A stretch of DNA of 64,000 bases from Armatimonadota bacterium (lineage in GTDB: Bacteria > Armatimonadota > Fimbriimonadia > Fimbriimonadales > Fimbriimonadaceae): contig JBAXHT010000001.1 of the NCBI GenBank assembly GCA_037138755.1, positions 1,211,805-1,275,804 of the forward strand. The letters run 5' to 3'. How positions within the stretch are numbered: position 1 is the stretch's first letter; the number at the start of each line of letters is the position of its first letter. Of this stretch, positions 43,107-51,711 are shown piece after piece. Below the pieces are notes generated by a model, which saw nothing but the letters and a program-made list of their open reading frames with translations, was not told the origin of the DNA and searched no databases. The position numbers and the translations under genes are program-made.

Positions 43107-43544
43107 GACTATCTCGTAAATCTAGAACGAAGAGTCGTGTCAGAGATAGTCAATGCCCTTTTTGTTTTTCGACGACGTAGTTTCATACGCTCTGCAACCC
43201 TTGCGTACGAAGCCTTTCCATCCGCATCTGAAAGGATGCGAAATGTTGAATTTTTTCTCATTTTCATTTCTATTGCTCCTCCCGGTACGCTGTAAAACCC
43301 AGAGGCTTGAGACAGTCCACCTGGGATGTCTCAAGCCTACGGCAAAACGGCATGCCCATCAAGTGAGCAGAGGCAGATATGCTGTAGTACCTGTTGCAAA
43401 AATGCGCCCTTGCTGAGGGCGCAATCGAGAACATATTGTACCAGACGTTTTCTTCACCTATTTCGCCTCATTCATTTTGAAGATCGGCGAAGCTTGAGAA
43501 TATCCTCACGGATATTCTCAGGCAAATGCTTATAATGAGCAATC
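43107..43544. other. Hairpin-rich non-coding stretch
   Basis: 438 bp without a supported gene but with four clean inverted repeats: CGCATC/GATGCG (43223-43240), AGGCTTGAGACA/TGTCTCAAGCCT (43303-43338, 12-bp perfect arms), TGCGCCCT/AGGGCGCA (43403-43423, followed by five Ts on the minus strand) and GAGAATATCC/GGATATTCTC (43496-43519, extended by one T-A pair). The density is well above what neighbouring gaps show. A structured RNA, stacked terminators or recombination sites are possible. Confidence 0.6.
43398..43423 (-). terminator. Terminator-like hairpin
   Basis: 8-bp stem TGCGCCCT/AGGGCGCA with a 5-nt loop; five T residues follow on the minus strand. There is no minus-strand gene immediately upstream of it, so it may end an unannotated transcript. 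Confidence 0.5.
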
Positions 43545-44156
43545 ATGCCTGAAGAGAAACCGTTCCGAGTTTTGGTTGAGTTTGCAAAGAGTCCGCCCAG
43601 CTCAGCCAAACCTTTGCAAGATCTCGCTCCCTGGATTGCCGCTTTCATCGCAGCCTGCGCCCTGCTATGGTCAGTTTGGGTGCGTCTCGTGGATCTTAAG
43701 TGGAAACGAGCAGAGACAGTGAGAACTCTGTTTACAACTGCTAGGGCAGAGGATCAGTTCAAAAATGCGGTGGCTATGCTTGATGTCAGTGGATACGAGC
43801 TACGGAACGATGCAAGTGATAAGGTGATTGCAACGATCGAGCACAAAGACATTTTGCCGGCCCTAGCCAAACTCTCGAATAACTATGAGGATGACGACCC
43901 AGATTGGGAGAGAGATCTGCGGATAAGAGAATGCTTCGACGGCCTTTTTGAGTTTATGACTGAATTGGAATTCGGACTTCGGGCGAATCTCTTCGGCTTT
44001 GGGCTTGTCGAAGACAGGTCAAAGTATTGGATTGAGTGCATTCTCCGCCTCGACCCAACGGCTCCAGTCGTAGTCAAGCAATATTGTAATTCGACCGGTT
44101 TCCACTTGGCACTCGCGTTCATGTCCAGGTTTTCGGATTTCAAGAAGAGCTTGTAG
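43545..44156 (+). CDS. Hypothetical single-pass membrane protein
   Basis: 203 residues with one membrane helix (DLAPWIAAFIAACALLWSVWV, about residues 26-46) and a cytoplasmic helical domain of ~150 residues (RAEDQFKNAVAMLDVSGYEL, ECFDGLFEFMTELEFGLRANL). The layout is like the DUF4760-type or 'SLATT-adjacent' small membrane proteins found near defence loci, but I cannot place it in a family. An 11-bp hairpin ends 25 nt before its ATG. It is the last gene before the tRNA and may be island cargo. Confidence 0.6.
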   Translation: MPEEKPFRVLVEFAKSPPSSAKPLQDLAPWIAAFIAACALLWSVWVRLVDLKWKRAETVRTLFTTARAEDQFKNAVAMLDVSGYELRNDASDKVIATIEHKDILPALAKLSNNYEDDDPDWERDLRIRECFDGLFEFMTELEFGLRANLFGFGLVEDRSKYWIECILRLDPTAPVVVKQYCNSTGFHLALAFMSRFSDFKKSL

Positions 44157-44376
44157 CACCTGGTGCGGACAGAAGAGTCCTTTGTGATATGACTTTCACT
44201 TACTCTTACTGACCGCAAATCTGTTCAACGAAACAAGAAGTAACAAGATGCAAACCCCATGTTCGATCAGGACAAGATTTCAACCAAATGTGACGGGCTG
44301 AGAGACCAACTGAGAGACTTGAATTTTCTTTGTTCGCCTACCGAACCTTGGAGATTGGTTTTTGAACCTGAAAAGA

Positions 44377-44451
44377 TGGTGGGCGGTACAGGACTTGAAC
44401 CTGTGACCCCTACAGTGTCATTGTAGTGCTCTACCACTGAGCTAACCGCCC
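44377..44451 (-). tRNA. tRNA-Val (anticodon GAC)
   Basis: 75 nt on the minus strand, GGGCGGTTAGCTCAGTGG... to ...GTACCGCCCACCA. The 7-bp acceptor stem GGGCGGT/ACCGCCC, D arm, anticodon stem CTACA/TGTAG with loop ATGACAC (anticodon GAC) and T arm with GGTTCAAGTCC are all present, and the CCA end is encoded. Its 3' end faces the accessory region and is the likely integration target of the island. Confidence 0.96.
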
Positions 44452-44642
44452 CCGGGTCACTGAGGCTATGTGCCTACAGGAAACTACTATTATCCTGATT
44501 CGGACGAGGCGGTGCAAGCCGGAGCGTGCCATAGGATTTACCAGAATTGGAAATCTTGCCAAATCACTCCAGGTTTTTCGTTGCTGACTGCTAGAATATC
44601 AATTGACCAGCGGTAGATTCGCCGTAGTGGGATGGAGTTATT

Positions 44643-45659
44643 TTGAAGCGCTTTGGAACAATCTGCGGGATCGCGACCCTTGCTCTACTTTCGACAAAGT
44701 CGGAAGCTTTGACATTTAACATTAACTGGACGGGCTCGACTACAGCTGGCTCACCGACTGCCATAGCATTCCAAAATGCAGCCAACCAGTGGGCGAGTCT
44801 CTTCACCGATTCGGTTACCGTCAATCTAAACCTGGGTACCGCTGCTCTTTCAAGCGGAGTTTTAGCGCAAGCCGGTAGCTCTTCGGTGAATGTTAGCTAC
44901 ACGAATTTCCGAAACGCCCTTAACGCCGATAAGACAACTGCAGACGACATTTTGGCGGTAAACAGCTTGCCGACCGGTTCGTCGTTCAGTGCAGTTTCAA
45001 ACTACTGGAGTGGTGTCGGAGCGACGCCAACTACGTTTAGCGGAATCAATACCGTCAACGTTAATCTGGCCAACGCCAGGGCACTCGGTCTCTGGACGGC
45101 GAATGACGGAAACACGGACGCTTCGATCACATTCAGTACGGCTTTCAACTGGGATTTGGACCAGTCCAACGGGATCACCCCCGGTCAATATGACTTCACG
45201 GGAATTGCGGTTCACGAAATCGGACATGCGCTCGGATTCGTGAGCGGAGTTGATGACGTTGACTTTAACGCGGTTGGTAATACCGGTTCACCCACGACTG
45301 GAGGTTGGGTCAACCCACTTGACTTGTTCCGTTTCAAGAGCGGGACTAACATCCCTTACTTGGCCGCAGACAACACCGCTAAGTATTTCTCGCTCGATTT
45401 GGGTGCGACGGGAGGAAGCCAACTGTTTTCCAATGGCGTTCAACGAGGCGATGGCCGGCAAGCAAGCCACTGGAAAGATAATTTGGGGCTTGGTGCCCTT
45501 GACCCGACTGCCGCGGCAGGAGAGTTGATTAGCATCTCAAACCTCGACAGGCGAGCGTTCGACGTGATTGGTTGGACTCCTGTCCCGGAACCAGCGACCA
45601 TGGTTGCTTTGGGTCTCGGCATCGCCGGGCTCGCCCGACGACGCCGAAAGTCGGTCTAA
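44643..45659 (+). CDS. PEP-CTERM metalloprotease, NF038122-like
   Basis: 338 residues from a TTG start with GGAG 7 nt upstream. Signal peptide (to about residue 22), a repeat-poor beta-rich domain, the zincin motif HEIGHALGFVSGVDD (about residues 190-204; HExxHxxGxxxGxxD) and a C-terminal PEP-CTERM sorting signal VPEPATMVALGLGIAGL with RRRRKSV. The protein is exported, sorted by an exosortase-type system and probably digests extracellular protein or matures surface proteins. It is the first gene to the right of the tRNA and overlaps the convergent esterase by 4 bp. Confidence 0.9.
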   Translation: MKRFGTICGIATLALLSTKSEALTFNINWTGSTTAGSPTAIAFQNAANQWASLFTDSVTVNLNLGTAALSSGVLAQAGSSSVNVSYTNFRNALNADKTTADDILAVNSLPTGSSFSAVSNYWSGVGATPTTFSGINTVNVNLANARALGLWTANDGNTDASITFSTAFNWDLDQSNGITPGQYDFTGIAVHEIGHALGFVSGVDDVDFNAVGNTGSPTTGGWVNPLDLFRFKSGTNIPYLAADNTAKYFSLDLGATGGSQLFSNGVQRGDGRQASHWKDNLGLGALDPTAAAGELISISNLDRRAFDVIGWTPVPEPATMVALGLGIAGLARRRRKSV

Positions 45660-46411
45660 CTCTTCGAAGCCAAGTCTTTGAAGAACTGTGTAAGCTGCCC
45701 GAGGGCTTCCTCGGGTAGCTCGTGCCCCCCGTCGGTCACATACCAGACGGAGGGAGCGTTGCCCTCCCAGATTGTTGAGTTGGGACCGTAGGGTTTTCCG
45801 TCGCCCGTGCCACCGTTATGGCGTTTCGCTCCATTAAACGAAATCTGCTGGCCTGCGAACTTGACGATCGGATCATTCCTACCGGAAACAGAAAAGATTG
45901 CCGTTGGCTTGTTCTCAGGCATCGTCCGCCCACCAGCGCAACACACTCCGAGACCCTTGAACAGCGATGGGTGGGAGTTCCAAGCGACCATCGTCATTGC
46001 GCCACCGTTGGAATGACCCATCGAGAAGATGTTTTTCTCGTCGAGTTTGTGGTTCTTCTTGACCCAATCCAACATAGCATCGAAGAACTTTTCATCTCGG
46101 CTGCCTTCAGTGTTCACTCGTTGTTGCCAGCCGTTTTTCTTTCCCTCTGGATCGGTCATCCCCTTCGTGGGCAAGCCCTGAGGGTAGAGAGAGATCGCTT
46201 GAGGCCACGTCTGATTAAACTTGAATCTCCTCAACGAGTAGTTCATGTTGCCGCCATGACCGTGGAAGGCGAACACCAAGGGCCTTGGGCGAGCATCCTT
46301 GGTGAGCGGAGTGTATGCAATGAACTGGCGTTCAACGCCGTCTACATTCAAAGTGACGGTCTGAGTTCCGAGGTCTTGTCCGGCGGCAAGTGCAATAAGG
46401 CTTGTGAGCAT
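45656..46411 (-). CDS. Secreted PHB-depolymerase/feruloyl-esterase-like hydrolase
   Basis: 251 residues from the ATG at 46411, which opens a short signal peptide (MLTSLIALAAG). Alpha/beta-hydrolase features are FAFHGHGGNM (oxyanion region), SMGHSNGGAMTMV with the catalytic Ser, SGRNDPIVKF (Asp) and TDGGHELP (His). This is the LpqC/polyhydroxybutyrate depolymerase-like class that cleaves esters outside the cytoplasm. The longer frame up to 46462 crosses a strong hairpin and is unlikely to be translated. Confidence 0.85.
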   Translation of the reverse strand: MLTSLIALAAGQDLGTQTVTLNVDGVERQFIAYTPLTKDARPRPLVFAFHGHGGNMNYSLRRFKFNQTWPQAISLYPQGLPTKGMTDPEGKKNGWQQRVNTEGSRDEKFFDAMLDWVKKNHKLDEKNIFSMGHSNGGAMTMVAWNSHPSLFKGLGVCCAGGRTMPENKPTAIFSVSGRNDPIVKFAGQQISFNGAKRHNGGTGDGKPYGPNSTIWEGNAPSVWYVTDGGHELPEEALGQLTQFFKDLASKS

Positions 46412-46431
46412 GTTTAGCCGAACGCTTCGGT

Positions 46432-46460
46432 GTGCCCGTGGTTCAGTGAACCACGGGCAC
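46432..46460 (-). terminator. Strong hairpin between PEP-CTERM and esterase genes
   Basis: Perfect 13-bp stem GTGCCCGTGGTTC / GAACCACGGGCAC with a 3-nt loop, 9 bp after the stop of the gene at 46469. No T-run follows, so it may terminate, stabilise the upstream mRNA or attenuate the esterase gene. Confidence 0.6.
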
Positions 46461-46468
46461 AATAGGAC

Positions 46469-47035
46469 TTAGTTCCTTCGCCGCCGCCCTGCGGCTAGCC
46501 CTGCCAGGCCGACGCCGAGAATTCCGATGGACAGCGGTTCGGGAACCGCGGCAACAAGGTTCGTCGATGGAGGTGTTGCGTTGAAGTTTGCTGCCCAGCC
46601 CCAGCCATCCCATGAGTTGTTGCTGAGCTGGCGTCCTCCCATACCAACCGGAGAGTCCGTCCATGAAGCCGGAGCCGAAGATGATCCCTCGGCTAGGTAG
46701 TACGAGAGATACCCGGCGGAACCTGGGTTGAACCCACCGACATTATTTCCTTTGAAGGAGAACCCGGTGAGGGCGTCGCCGAAAGAGTAATTGGTGATTT
46801 GAATTGAGATTCCCGTCGCTGCGTCAGCGGCGAGGGCTTGGATCATGTCCTGACCGGTTTTGGATCCACTAAACTGGTAGCCCCATACGTACGAGGGACC
46901 GCCGTTCTTGAAGTCAATAACGAGAGCAGCCCGGTTTGAACCGGAGCCTGTCCAGTAGCTGATGTCGCTGAATGCGAACTGGGCAAAGGATGCGGAGGAG
47001 AGAATGGCGAGAGCGAGAGTTGCAAGTGTTTTCAT
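46469..47035 (-). CDS. PEP-CTERM surface protein under cobalamin-riboswitch control
   Basis: 188 residues from the ATG at 47035. Signal peptide MKTLATLALAILSSASFA; mature domain with SDISYWTGSGSNRAALVIDF and SYVWGYQFSG..TGQDMIQALAADA; PEP-CTERM tail AVPEPLSIGILGVGLAGL and RRRRN. The W-x-G-x-G-x-N-x-A-x-L-V-I-D-F / WGY pattern belongs to a family of PEP-CTERM proteins I associate with corrinoid- or metal-linked loci. The gene begins two bases after the pseudopilin stop, so both share the riboswitch. A role in cobalamin capture at the cell surface is inferred from that regulation. Confidence 0.8.
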   Translation of the reverse strand: MKTLATLALAILSSASFAQFAFSDISYWTGSGSNRAALVIDFKNGGPSYVWGYQFSGSKTGQDMIQALAADAATGISIQITNYSFGDALTGFSFKGNNVGGFNPGSAGYLSYYLAEGSSSAPASWTDSPVGMGGRQLSNNSWDGWGWAANFNATPPSTNLVAAVPEPLSIGILGVGLAGLAAGRRRRN

Positions 47036-47036
47036 T

Positions 47037-47795
47037 TCAATTGAGGTCGAAAAGTTCGTCGGTGGCAAAGTTGCCGTCATTGTCGATTTCGCCGAGGTTA
47101 TTGGACGTGAAAGACGCGGTCTGAAAGATGCTGAACGGGGAGGTACGTAGCATCGGCCGTCGAGTCTTTGCGTGCCCATCTACCCAGGCGATTACGCCAT
47201 GTCCGTTTGCTCGGCCGTGGAAGGTCGAATAGTTTGAGCTTGGGGCTTCGAGGTAGGTGTTGCCTTGGAGTGCGCGACTGGAACCCCAGTCGATCTGGGC
47301 GCTACTCGCGAAAGCTACAGTGCTTGCCGGGTCGGCAGCGGAAGTCTGTGTGACTTGGCCGTTGCCCAGGTAGCGATAGTTGTAGCCGTACCCAGTGAGG
47401 CCCGTTGCCGCCCTCAATCGGTTGGGAAACAAAGGATCAGCCTGAATTCCTTTCCCTTTTGTGTAGGGATATAGCAAGCTCTCTTCTTCCACGAGCCTGG
47501 TGGTTGCCGAGTCGTAGCTTGCCCACCAGTAGCTGAATTTTGATCCTCCCATCCATGATCGCGGGATCATCATCATGTCGTCAGCATCGCCGGAGTACAA
47601 GATCCAGGAAATGCCGATTTGCTTTAGGTTTGAAATGGACTGCGTCTGCTTTGCAGCGGTCTTTGCCTGAGCAAAAACGGGGAAAAGGATGGCGGCCAAG
47701 ATCGCAGTGATTGCAACGACGACGAGGAGCTCGATGAGCGTGAATGCACGCACTCTGCCGGGAACTTTCCGGCGATTGTTGAGATGTTTTTTCAT
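47037..47795 (-). CDS. Pseudopilin under cobalamin-riboswitch control
   Basis: 252 residues from the ATG at 47795 (AGAGG upstream). A basic leader ([16 protein letters not shown]) precedes [22 protein letters not shown], the prepilin peptidase site and helix, then [33 protein letters not shown]. The C-terminal landmark WVDGHAKT is present. A longer frame to 47948 runs through the riboswitch and is not the coding start. Most pseudopilins of this class have unknown cargo; this one is unusual for being cobalamin-regulated. Confidence 0.88.
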   Translation of the reverse strand: MKKHLNNRRKVPGRVRAFTLIELLVVVAITAILAAILFPVFAQAKTAAKQTQSISNLKQIGISWILYSGDADDMMMIPRSWMGGSKFSYWWASYDSATTRLVEEESLLYPYTKGKGIQADPLFPNRLRAATGLTGYGYNYRYLGNGQVTQTSAADPASTVAFASSAQIDWGSSRALQGNTYLEAPSSNYSTFHGRANGHGVIAWVDGHAKTRRPMLRTSPFSIFQTASFTSNNLGEIDNDGNFATDELFDLN

Positions 47796-47899
47796 GTAGC
47801 CTCTTTTGTTGAGGCCATCGATAATGAGGGTGCCGAACACGCCCCAGAAGGGGTGTTTGCGCGACCAATGCTCGTTGGCGACAGCTTCGATTTTCCATT

Positions 47900-48015
47900 C
47901 AGAGCGGGCATTCGGGCTCAGACATTTCTGCCTTGACCGTTGCGGCACAGCGCCGGACTTTCACCGGACTTTCCCCGTTCTTTCAGCGGCTCCACGACGG
48001 AACCGCCCCTGAGAT
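47900..48015 (-). promoter_or_regulatory. Cobalamin (adenosylcobalamin-type) riboswitch
   Basis: On the minus strand the core reads GGAAAGTCCGGTGAAAGTCC, then GCGCTGTGCCGCAACGGTC, and the B12 box AGCCCGAATGCC near the 3' end (47918-47907). These are the invariant blocks of the RF00174 class in the right order. It lies about 105 nt before the ATG of the pseudopilin gene. Between them, AACACCCC-TTCT-GGGGCGTGTT (about 47837-47860) could be the switching hairpin. Exact ends are approximate. Confidence 0.9.
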
Positions 48016-48077
48016 GTGTTCAGGAGGATACATCAAAACCCAACAGTTTTGCCGGCAATGGCGGTAGGGTTAAGAGA

Positions 48078-51000
48078 ATGAAATCTTTGGGAAGATTTGG
48101 TGTGATTGCACTTGCGATGGTGGTCTCCTCGGCTGCCTTTGCGGACGAACTGATCGGCGCGCGTTGGCTCTCGTTGAATCCAGACGGATCGCGCCTTGCG
48201 TTCAGTTATCAAGGCGATATCTGGGTAGCTCCTTCTGCGGGTGGAAGGGCAATTCGGATCACAGATAATGTGGAAATGGATGACCGTCCGGTATGGAGTC
48301 CTGATGGTTCAAAGCTAGCCTTCCAGAGCGACCGTTTTGGAAACTTTGACGTCTTTGTGGTAGACGCCGACGGTGGAAAACCGAAGCGGGTCACTTGGTT
48401 TACCGGAAACGACTTGCCGTATTCATGGGACGCGGACGGCAAGTCGGTCAACATCATTCGAACGTTTGACAATGGCTATCGGACTGTGATGTCGCTGAAC
48501 ACAGAGACCTTGGCACTGACCAGCCTCTTTAGCGACCAAATGCCGATAGATGCTCCGATGACATCACCCGAGGGCGACAAAGTCTTGTATTCCCGGCACG
48601 GATTTGCTTGGCAACGGGCACGTTACCAAGGATCAGGAGCGGCCCAGCTTTGGATGTTCGATAAAAAGACGGGCAAACGAACCGAGGTTCGCAACAACGG
48701 CTACCAACACCTGTGGCCAAACATCAGTCAATCGGGCATTTATGCCGTCACCATGACGGAGCCGGTAGCGAGCTCCAGCACATTGACCAAAAGCGTGGGG
48801 AAAGTGAGTTTTCCGGTCGGTGGAACCCCCAACGTGTACAAGATTGACGCAAAAGGCGGGGCAAAGCGGCTGACGAATTTTGCCGGAGACGGAGTTCGGT
48901 TCCTAGCCGCCTCTCGTGACGGTTCGACGCTCGCATTTGAGCGTGATGGCTCGGTTTACACCCTGAAACCAGGTGGACAACCGGTCAAGATTAGTCTGAC
49001 AGCGAATCTGGACGACAAGATTTCGACAGAAGAATCCGTCGTTCTGACCGACGGAGCAGACTCAGTCAGCCTGAGCCCGGACGGCTCAACTGCAGTGTTC
49101 TCGGCCGGAAGCGAGATCTGGTCGGTTCCGATCAAAAAGGGCGAGGGTCCGAATAAGGATGATGCGACAAGATGGACAGAATGGGAAGGACTGGATACCG
49201 GACCGGTCTACAGTCCCGACGGAAAAGCAGTCTTCTTCATCAGCGACCGAGATGGCGCTTCGATGGTCTACCGGCTCGATCTGGCGACCAAGAAGGCAAC
49301 CAAAATTTCTACTGAATCGGCTAGTGTCGACAACATTCAGGTGACCCCTGACAAGAAGTCGATCGCGTACCAACAGTACGGAGCGAAGGGTGGTATCTAC
49401 ACTGTGCCGATTGAGGGCGGAAAGCCAGCATTGGCGGTGTCTCGCCCCGGTCGGGCAAACCTGGAGTACAGCTTCTCGCCAGATGGAAAGTATGTCGCTT
49501 ACGTTGAGACGCTCAATGGAAGCGGGCTCTATCCTTGGGATTCGGGCAACAACGTGTTCATCGCTGAACTTGCGACTGGGGTCAAAACGAACGTGACGCA
49601 AACGAATATTGAGCACCACTCGCCTGCCTGGACACCCGACGGAAAGTATCTCTACTATCTTCGTGCCGGAGTCATGACAGCTTTGCCTCTCAAGCAGGAT
49701 GAGCTACGGCCCAACGAGCTGACGATGAAGTATGAGAAGCCAAAGGATGCGGTCACAGTTGAGATTGACTTCGAGGATATCGAGACTCGCGGTAGAAGGC
49801 TAGGCAACGCAAACGGTGGAATCGTCGCTTTCGATAAAGAAGATGGCTCGTTCTATTACCTTGCTCCTGACGCGGTATACAAGGCAGATTACAATGGCGA
49901 GAATATTCGTCGAGTGACGGACTGGTCGAACTGGTTCGAGCTGAGCGAGGACGGAAAGACGCTTACGGTAACCCAACGGGGACGTATCCTGAACATCAAC
50001 ACGAAAGCCCCGGGCTTCCCGGCAACTCCGGTTGCATTCCGGGCTGAATTCACTCGTGATCTCGGAAAAGTCCGAGCTGCGGCCTATCAGCAGTTTTGGA
50101 GAGCCTATAACGACTCGTTCTATGACCCGAACTTCCACGGACGAGACTGGGCGGCGATTGGCGAGAAGTATCGCAAGTTCCTTCCATCAGTTGGTCATCG
50201 TCGAGAAATGGCAACTCTGCTCGCTCAACTCACGGGTGAGCTCGAAGCATCTCACGCCGAAGTTTCCCCAGCAGGTGGTGGAGCGAAATCAGCGACTTCG
50301 GCGGTCCCTGGTTTTGTGATTGATTACACCCACACAGGCCCCGGAATCAAGGTTCTCGAGGTTCCGAAGCGAACTCCGGGAGCGTATGTCAAGACGAAGC
50401 TCAATCCAGGCGACGTGATCACAAAAATCAACGGTAAGGATGTCGTAGTCAGTGAGGCCCTGTTCCGAGACGTGCTCAACGACCAAGTCGGTCGTGAACT
50501 CAACATGACGGTGAAGGGCGCCGACGGAAAGGAGCGGGACGTCAAAACTCGCGGCCTTTCGGCTGGAGAATACAGCGGAATCATTCGTCAAAACAAACTA
50601 GAAGCAAATCGCAAGTGGGTCGAAGCAAACTCGAAAGGCGACTTCACTTACGTTCAGATTGCCGGAATGGATGGCGGCTCGCTCGAACGTTTCACTCAAC
50701 AGATCTGGCAGTACGCCCAAGGAAAGAAGGGAGTGATTATCGACGTACGAGGTAACGGCGGCGGGAACACGGCTGACCGAATCATTGACGTTCTTGAACG
50801 ACGGCAAAACATGAACTACGTGCCTCGCGACGAGCAGGTGATCACTGGCCCAGGGACGTTACTCAACATGCCTATCGTGGTGATGTGCGACGAGACGAGC
50901 TTCTCGAACGCAGAAATGTTCCCCGAAGCGATGAAAGTAAGGAAACTTGCCAAAATTGTTGGCTCGACGACCAGCGGGTATGTGATCTACACCTACGGAC

Positions 51001-51182
51001 TCCCCCTCGTTGATGGAACGCAAGGGCGTATGCCGAGTACGGGTGTCTTCCGAGTCGATGGGACCCCGATGGAAAACATGGGGGTCAAGCCTGACTTTAT
51101 CGTCGACATCACCCCCGAGCAGTATCTCAGCGGAAACGACCCTCAGCTTGCAAAGGCCATCGAGGTTCTGAGAAAAGGGTGA
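48078..51182 (+). CDS. Tricorn-like S41 protease
   Basis: 1034 residues from the ATG at 48078; the signal peptide (MKSLGRFGVIALAMVVSSAAFA) fixes the start. A series of PD40/WD40-like blades follows (ARWLSLNPDGSRLAFSYQGDIWV, VWSPDGSKLAFQSDR, YSPDGKAVFFISDRDGAS, WTPDGKYLYYLRAG), then a tricorn C1-type helical part, a PDZ domain (GIKVLEVPKRTPGAYVKTKLNPGDVITKINGKDV) and the S41 core VIIDVRGNGGGNTADR with the nucleophilic Ser in DETSFSNAEMF (about residue 943). It would degrade peptides in the periplasm. Promoter space is shared with the divergent riboswitch. Confidence 0.93.
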   Translation: MKSLGRFGVIALAMVVSSAAFADELIGARWLSLNPDGSRLAFSYQGDIWVAPSAGGRAIRITDNVEMDDRPVWSPDGSKLAFQSDRFGNFDVFVVDADGGKPKRVTWFTGNDLPYSWDADGKSVNIIRTFDNGYRTVMSLNTETLALTSLFSDQMPIDAPMTSPEGDKVLYSRHGFAWQRARYQGSGAAQLWMFDKKTGKRTEVRNNGYQHLWPNISQSGIYAVTMTEPVASSSTLTKSVGKVSFPVGGTPNVYKIDAKGGAKRLTNFAGDGVRFLAASRDGSTLAFERDGSVYTLKPGGQPVKISLTANLDDKISTEESVVLTDGADSVSLSPDGSTAVFSAGSEIWSVPIKKGEGPNKDDATRWTEWEGLDTGPVYSPDGKAVFFISDRDGASMVYRLDLATKKATKISTESASVDNIQVTPDKKSIAYQQYGAKGGIYTVPIEGGKPALAVSRPGRANLEYSFSPDGKYVAYVETLNGSGLYPWDSGNNVFIAELATGVKTNVTQTNIEHHSPAWTPDGKYLYYLRAGVMTALPLKQDELRPNELTMKYEKPKDAVTVEIDFEDIETRGRRLGNANGGIVAFDKEDGSFYYLAPDAVYKADYNGENIRRVTDWSNWFELSEDGKTLTVTQRGRILNINTKAPGFPATPVAFRAEFTRDLGKVRAAAYQQFWRAYNDSFYDPNFHGRDWAAIGEKYRKFLPSVGHRREMATLLAQLTGELEASHAEVSPAGGGAKSATSAVPGFVIDYTHTGPGIKVLEVPKRTPGAYVKTKLNPGDVITKINGKDVVVSEALFRDVLNDQVGRELNMTVKGADGKERDVKTRGLSAGEYSGIIRQNKLEANRKWVEANSKGDFTYVQIAGMDGGSLERFTQQIWQYAQGKKGVIIDVRGNGGGNTADRIIDVLERRQNMNYVPRDEQVITGPGTLLNMPIVVMCDETSFSNAEMFPEAMKVRKLAKIVGSTTSGYVIYTYGLPLVDGTQGRMPSTGVFRVDGTPMENMGVKPDFIVDITPEQYLSGNDPQLAKAIEVLRKG

Positions 51183-51193
51183 ATCTATTCACT

Positions 51194-51224
51194 CCGCATG
51201 ACAACCATCGCGGCTGTCATGCGG
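51194..51224 (+). terminator. Terminator-like hairpin
   Basis: CCGCATGACA (51194-51203) pairs exactly with TGTCATGCGG (51215-51224), 12 bp after the Tricorn-like gene. It lacks a long T-run, so factor-independent termination is only likely. Confidence 0.55.
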
Positions 51225-51246
51225 GGTTCGGTACGCTAGAGAGTAC

Positions 51247-51699
51247 ATGGCAAACAACTACTTCTTCCAGATCGCCCACACCCCAGACACCTTGATCCGA
51301 ATGGTAGACGCCATCCGACCAGAGCAATTTGATGTGGCGCTGGCGGCGGATAAGTTCACCTTACGTGAGGTCATCGCCCACTTGGCAGATCTAGAGGAAA
51401 CTTGGTTGAATAGGATCACCTCTGCTGTGGAGTACCCAGGGAAGGAAGTAGAGAACTTCGACGAGGATCAGCGAGCGATCGATCATAAGTATTCGTCGAA
51501 AGATATCCACCACGAGCTTGAAGTCTTCGATAATCGTCGCCGAGACACCGTTGCCTACCTAAGCGGCCTAGCTGAGGACGATTGGTCCTGCACCATCACC
51601 CACCCGACCCACGGATCAATGAGCGTGCTCGACATCGTGATGTACATCGTTGGGCACGATATGTATCACGTGCACCAAGTTAGCCAATATCTCAAGTAA
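51247..51699 (+). CDS. DinB-family protein
   Basis: 150 residues, soluble. The four-helix DinB/YfiT pattern is visible, with the metal-binding histidines in REVIAHLADLEETW (about residue 45) and GHDMYHVHQVSQYL (about 136-149). Such proteins are metal-dependent hydrolases or thiol-S-transferases (bacillithiol or mycothiol type) or have no known activity. It stands 13 bp before the large hydrolase gene, so the two are probably co-transcribed. Confidence 0.88.
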   Translation: MANNYFFQIAHTPDTLIRMVDAIRPEQFDVALAADKFTLREVIAHLADLEETWLNRITSAVEYPGKEVENFDEDQRAIDHKYSSKDIHHELEVFDNRRRDTVAYLSGLAEDDWSCTITHPTHGSMSVLDIVMYIVGHDMYHVHQVSQYLK

Positions 51700-51711
51700 T
51701 CTGCATCGCAA

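Larger units (their letters stand above)
1..44376. mobile_element. Genomic island ending at tRNA-Val(GAC)
   Basis: The region on the 3' side of the minus-strand tRNA-Val gene is accessory throughout: one intact tyrosine integrase with excisionase, one large serine recombinase, two dead tyrosine recombinases, at least two truncated genes, a lanthipeptide cluster and a defence-type STAND gene. Housekeeping-type genes appear only on the other side of the tRNA. Integration at tRNA 3' ends is the usual habit of tyrosine-recombinase islands. No second copy of the tRNA 3' end was found by eye, so the left border probably lies outside the window, and several stacked insertions are likely. The exact right border (between 41.4 and 44.38 kb) is inferred. 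Confidence 0.55.

Noticed and set aside
45818-46417. 199-codon plus-strand frame
   Set aside because: Antisense of the esterase gene, whose GHSNGG and DGGHE motifs are on the minus strand.
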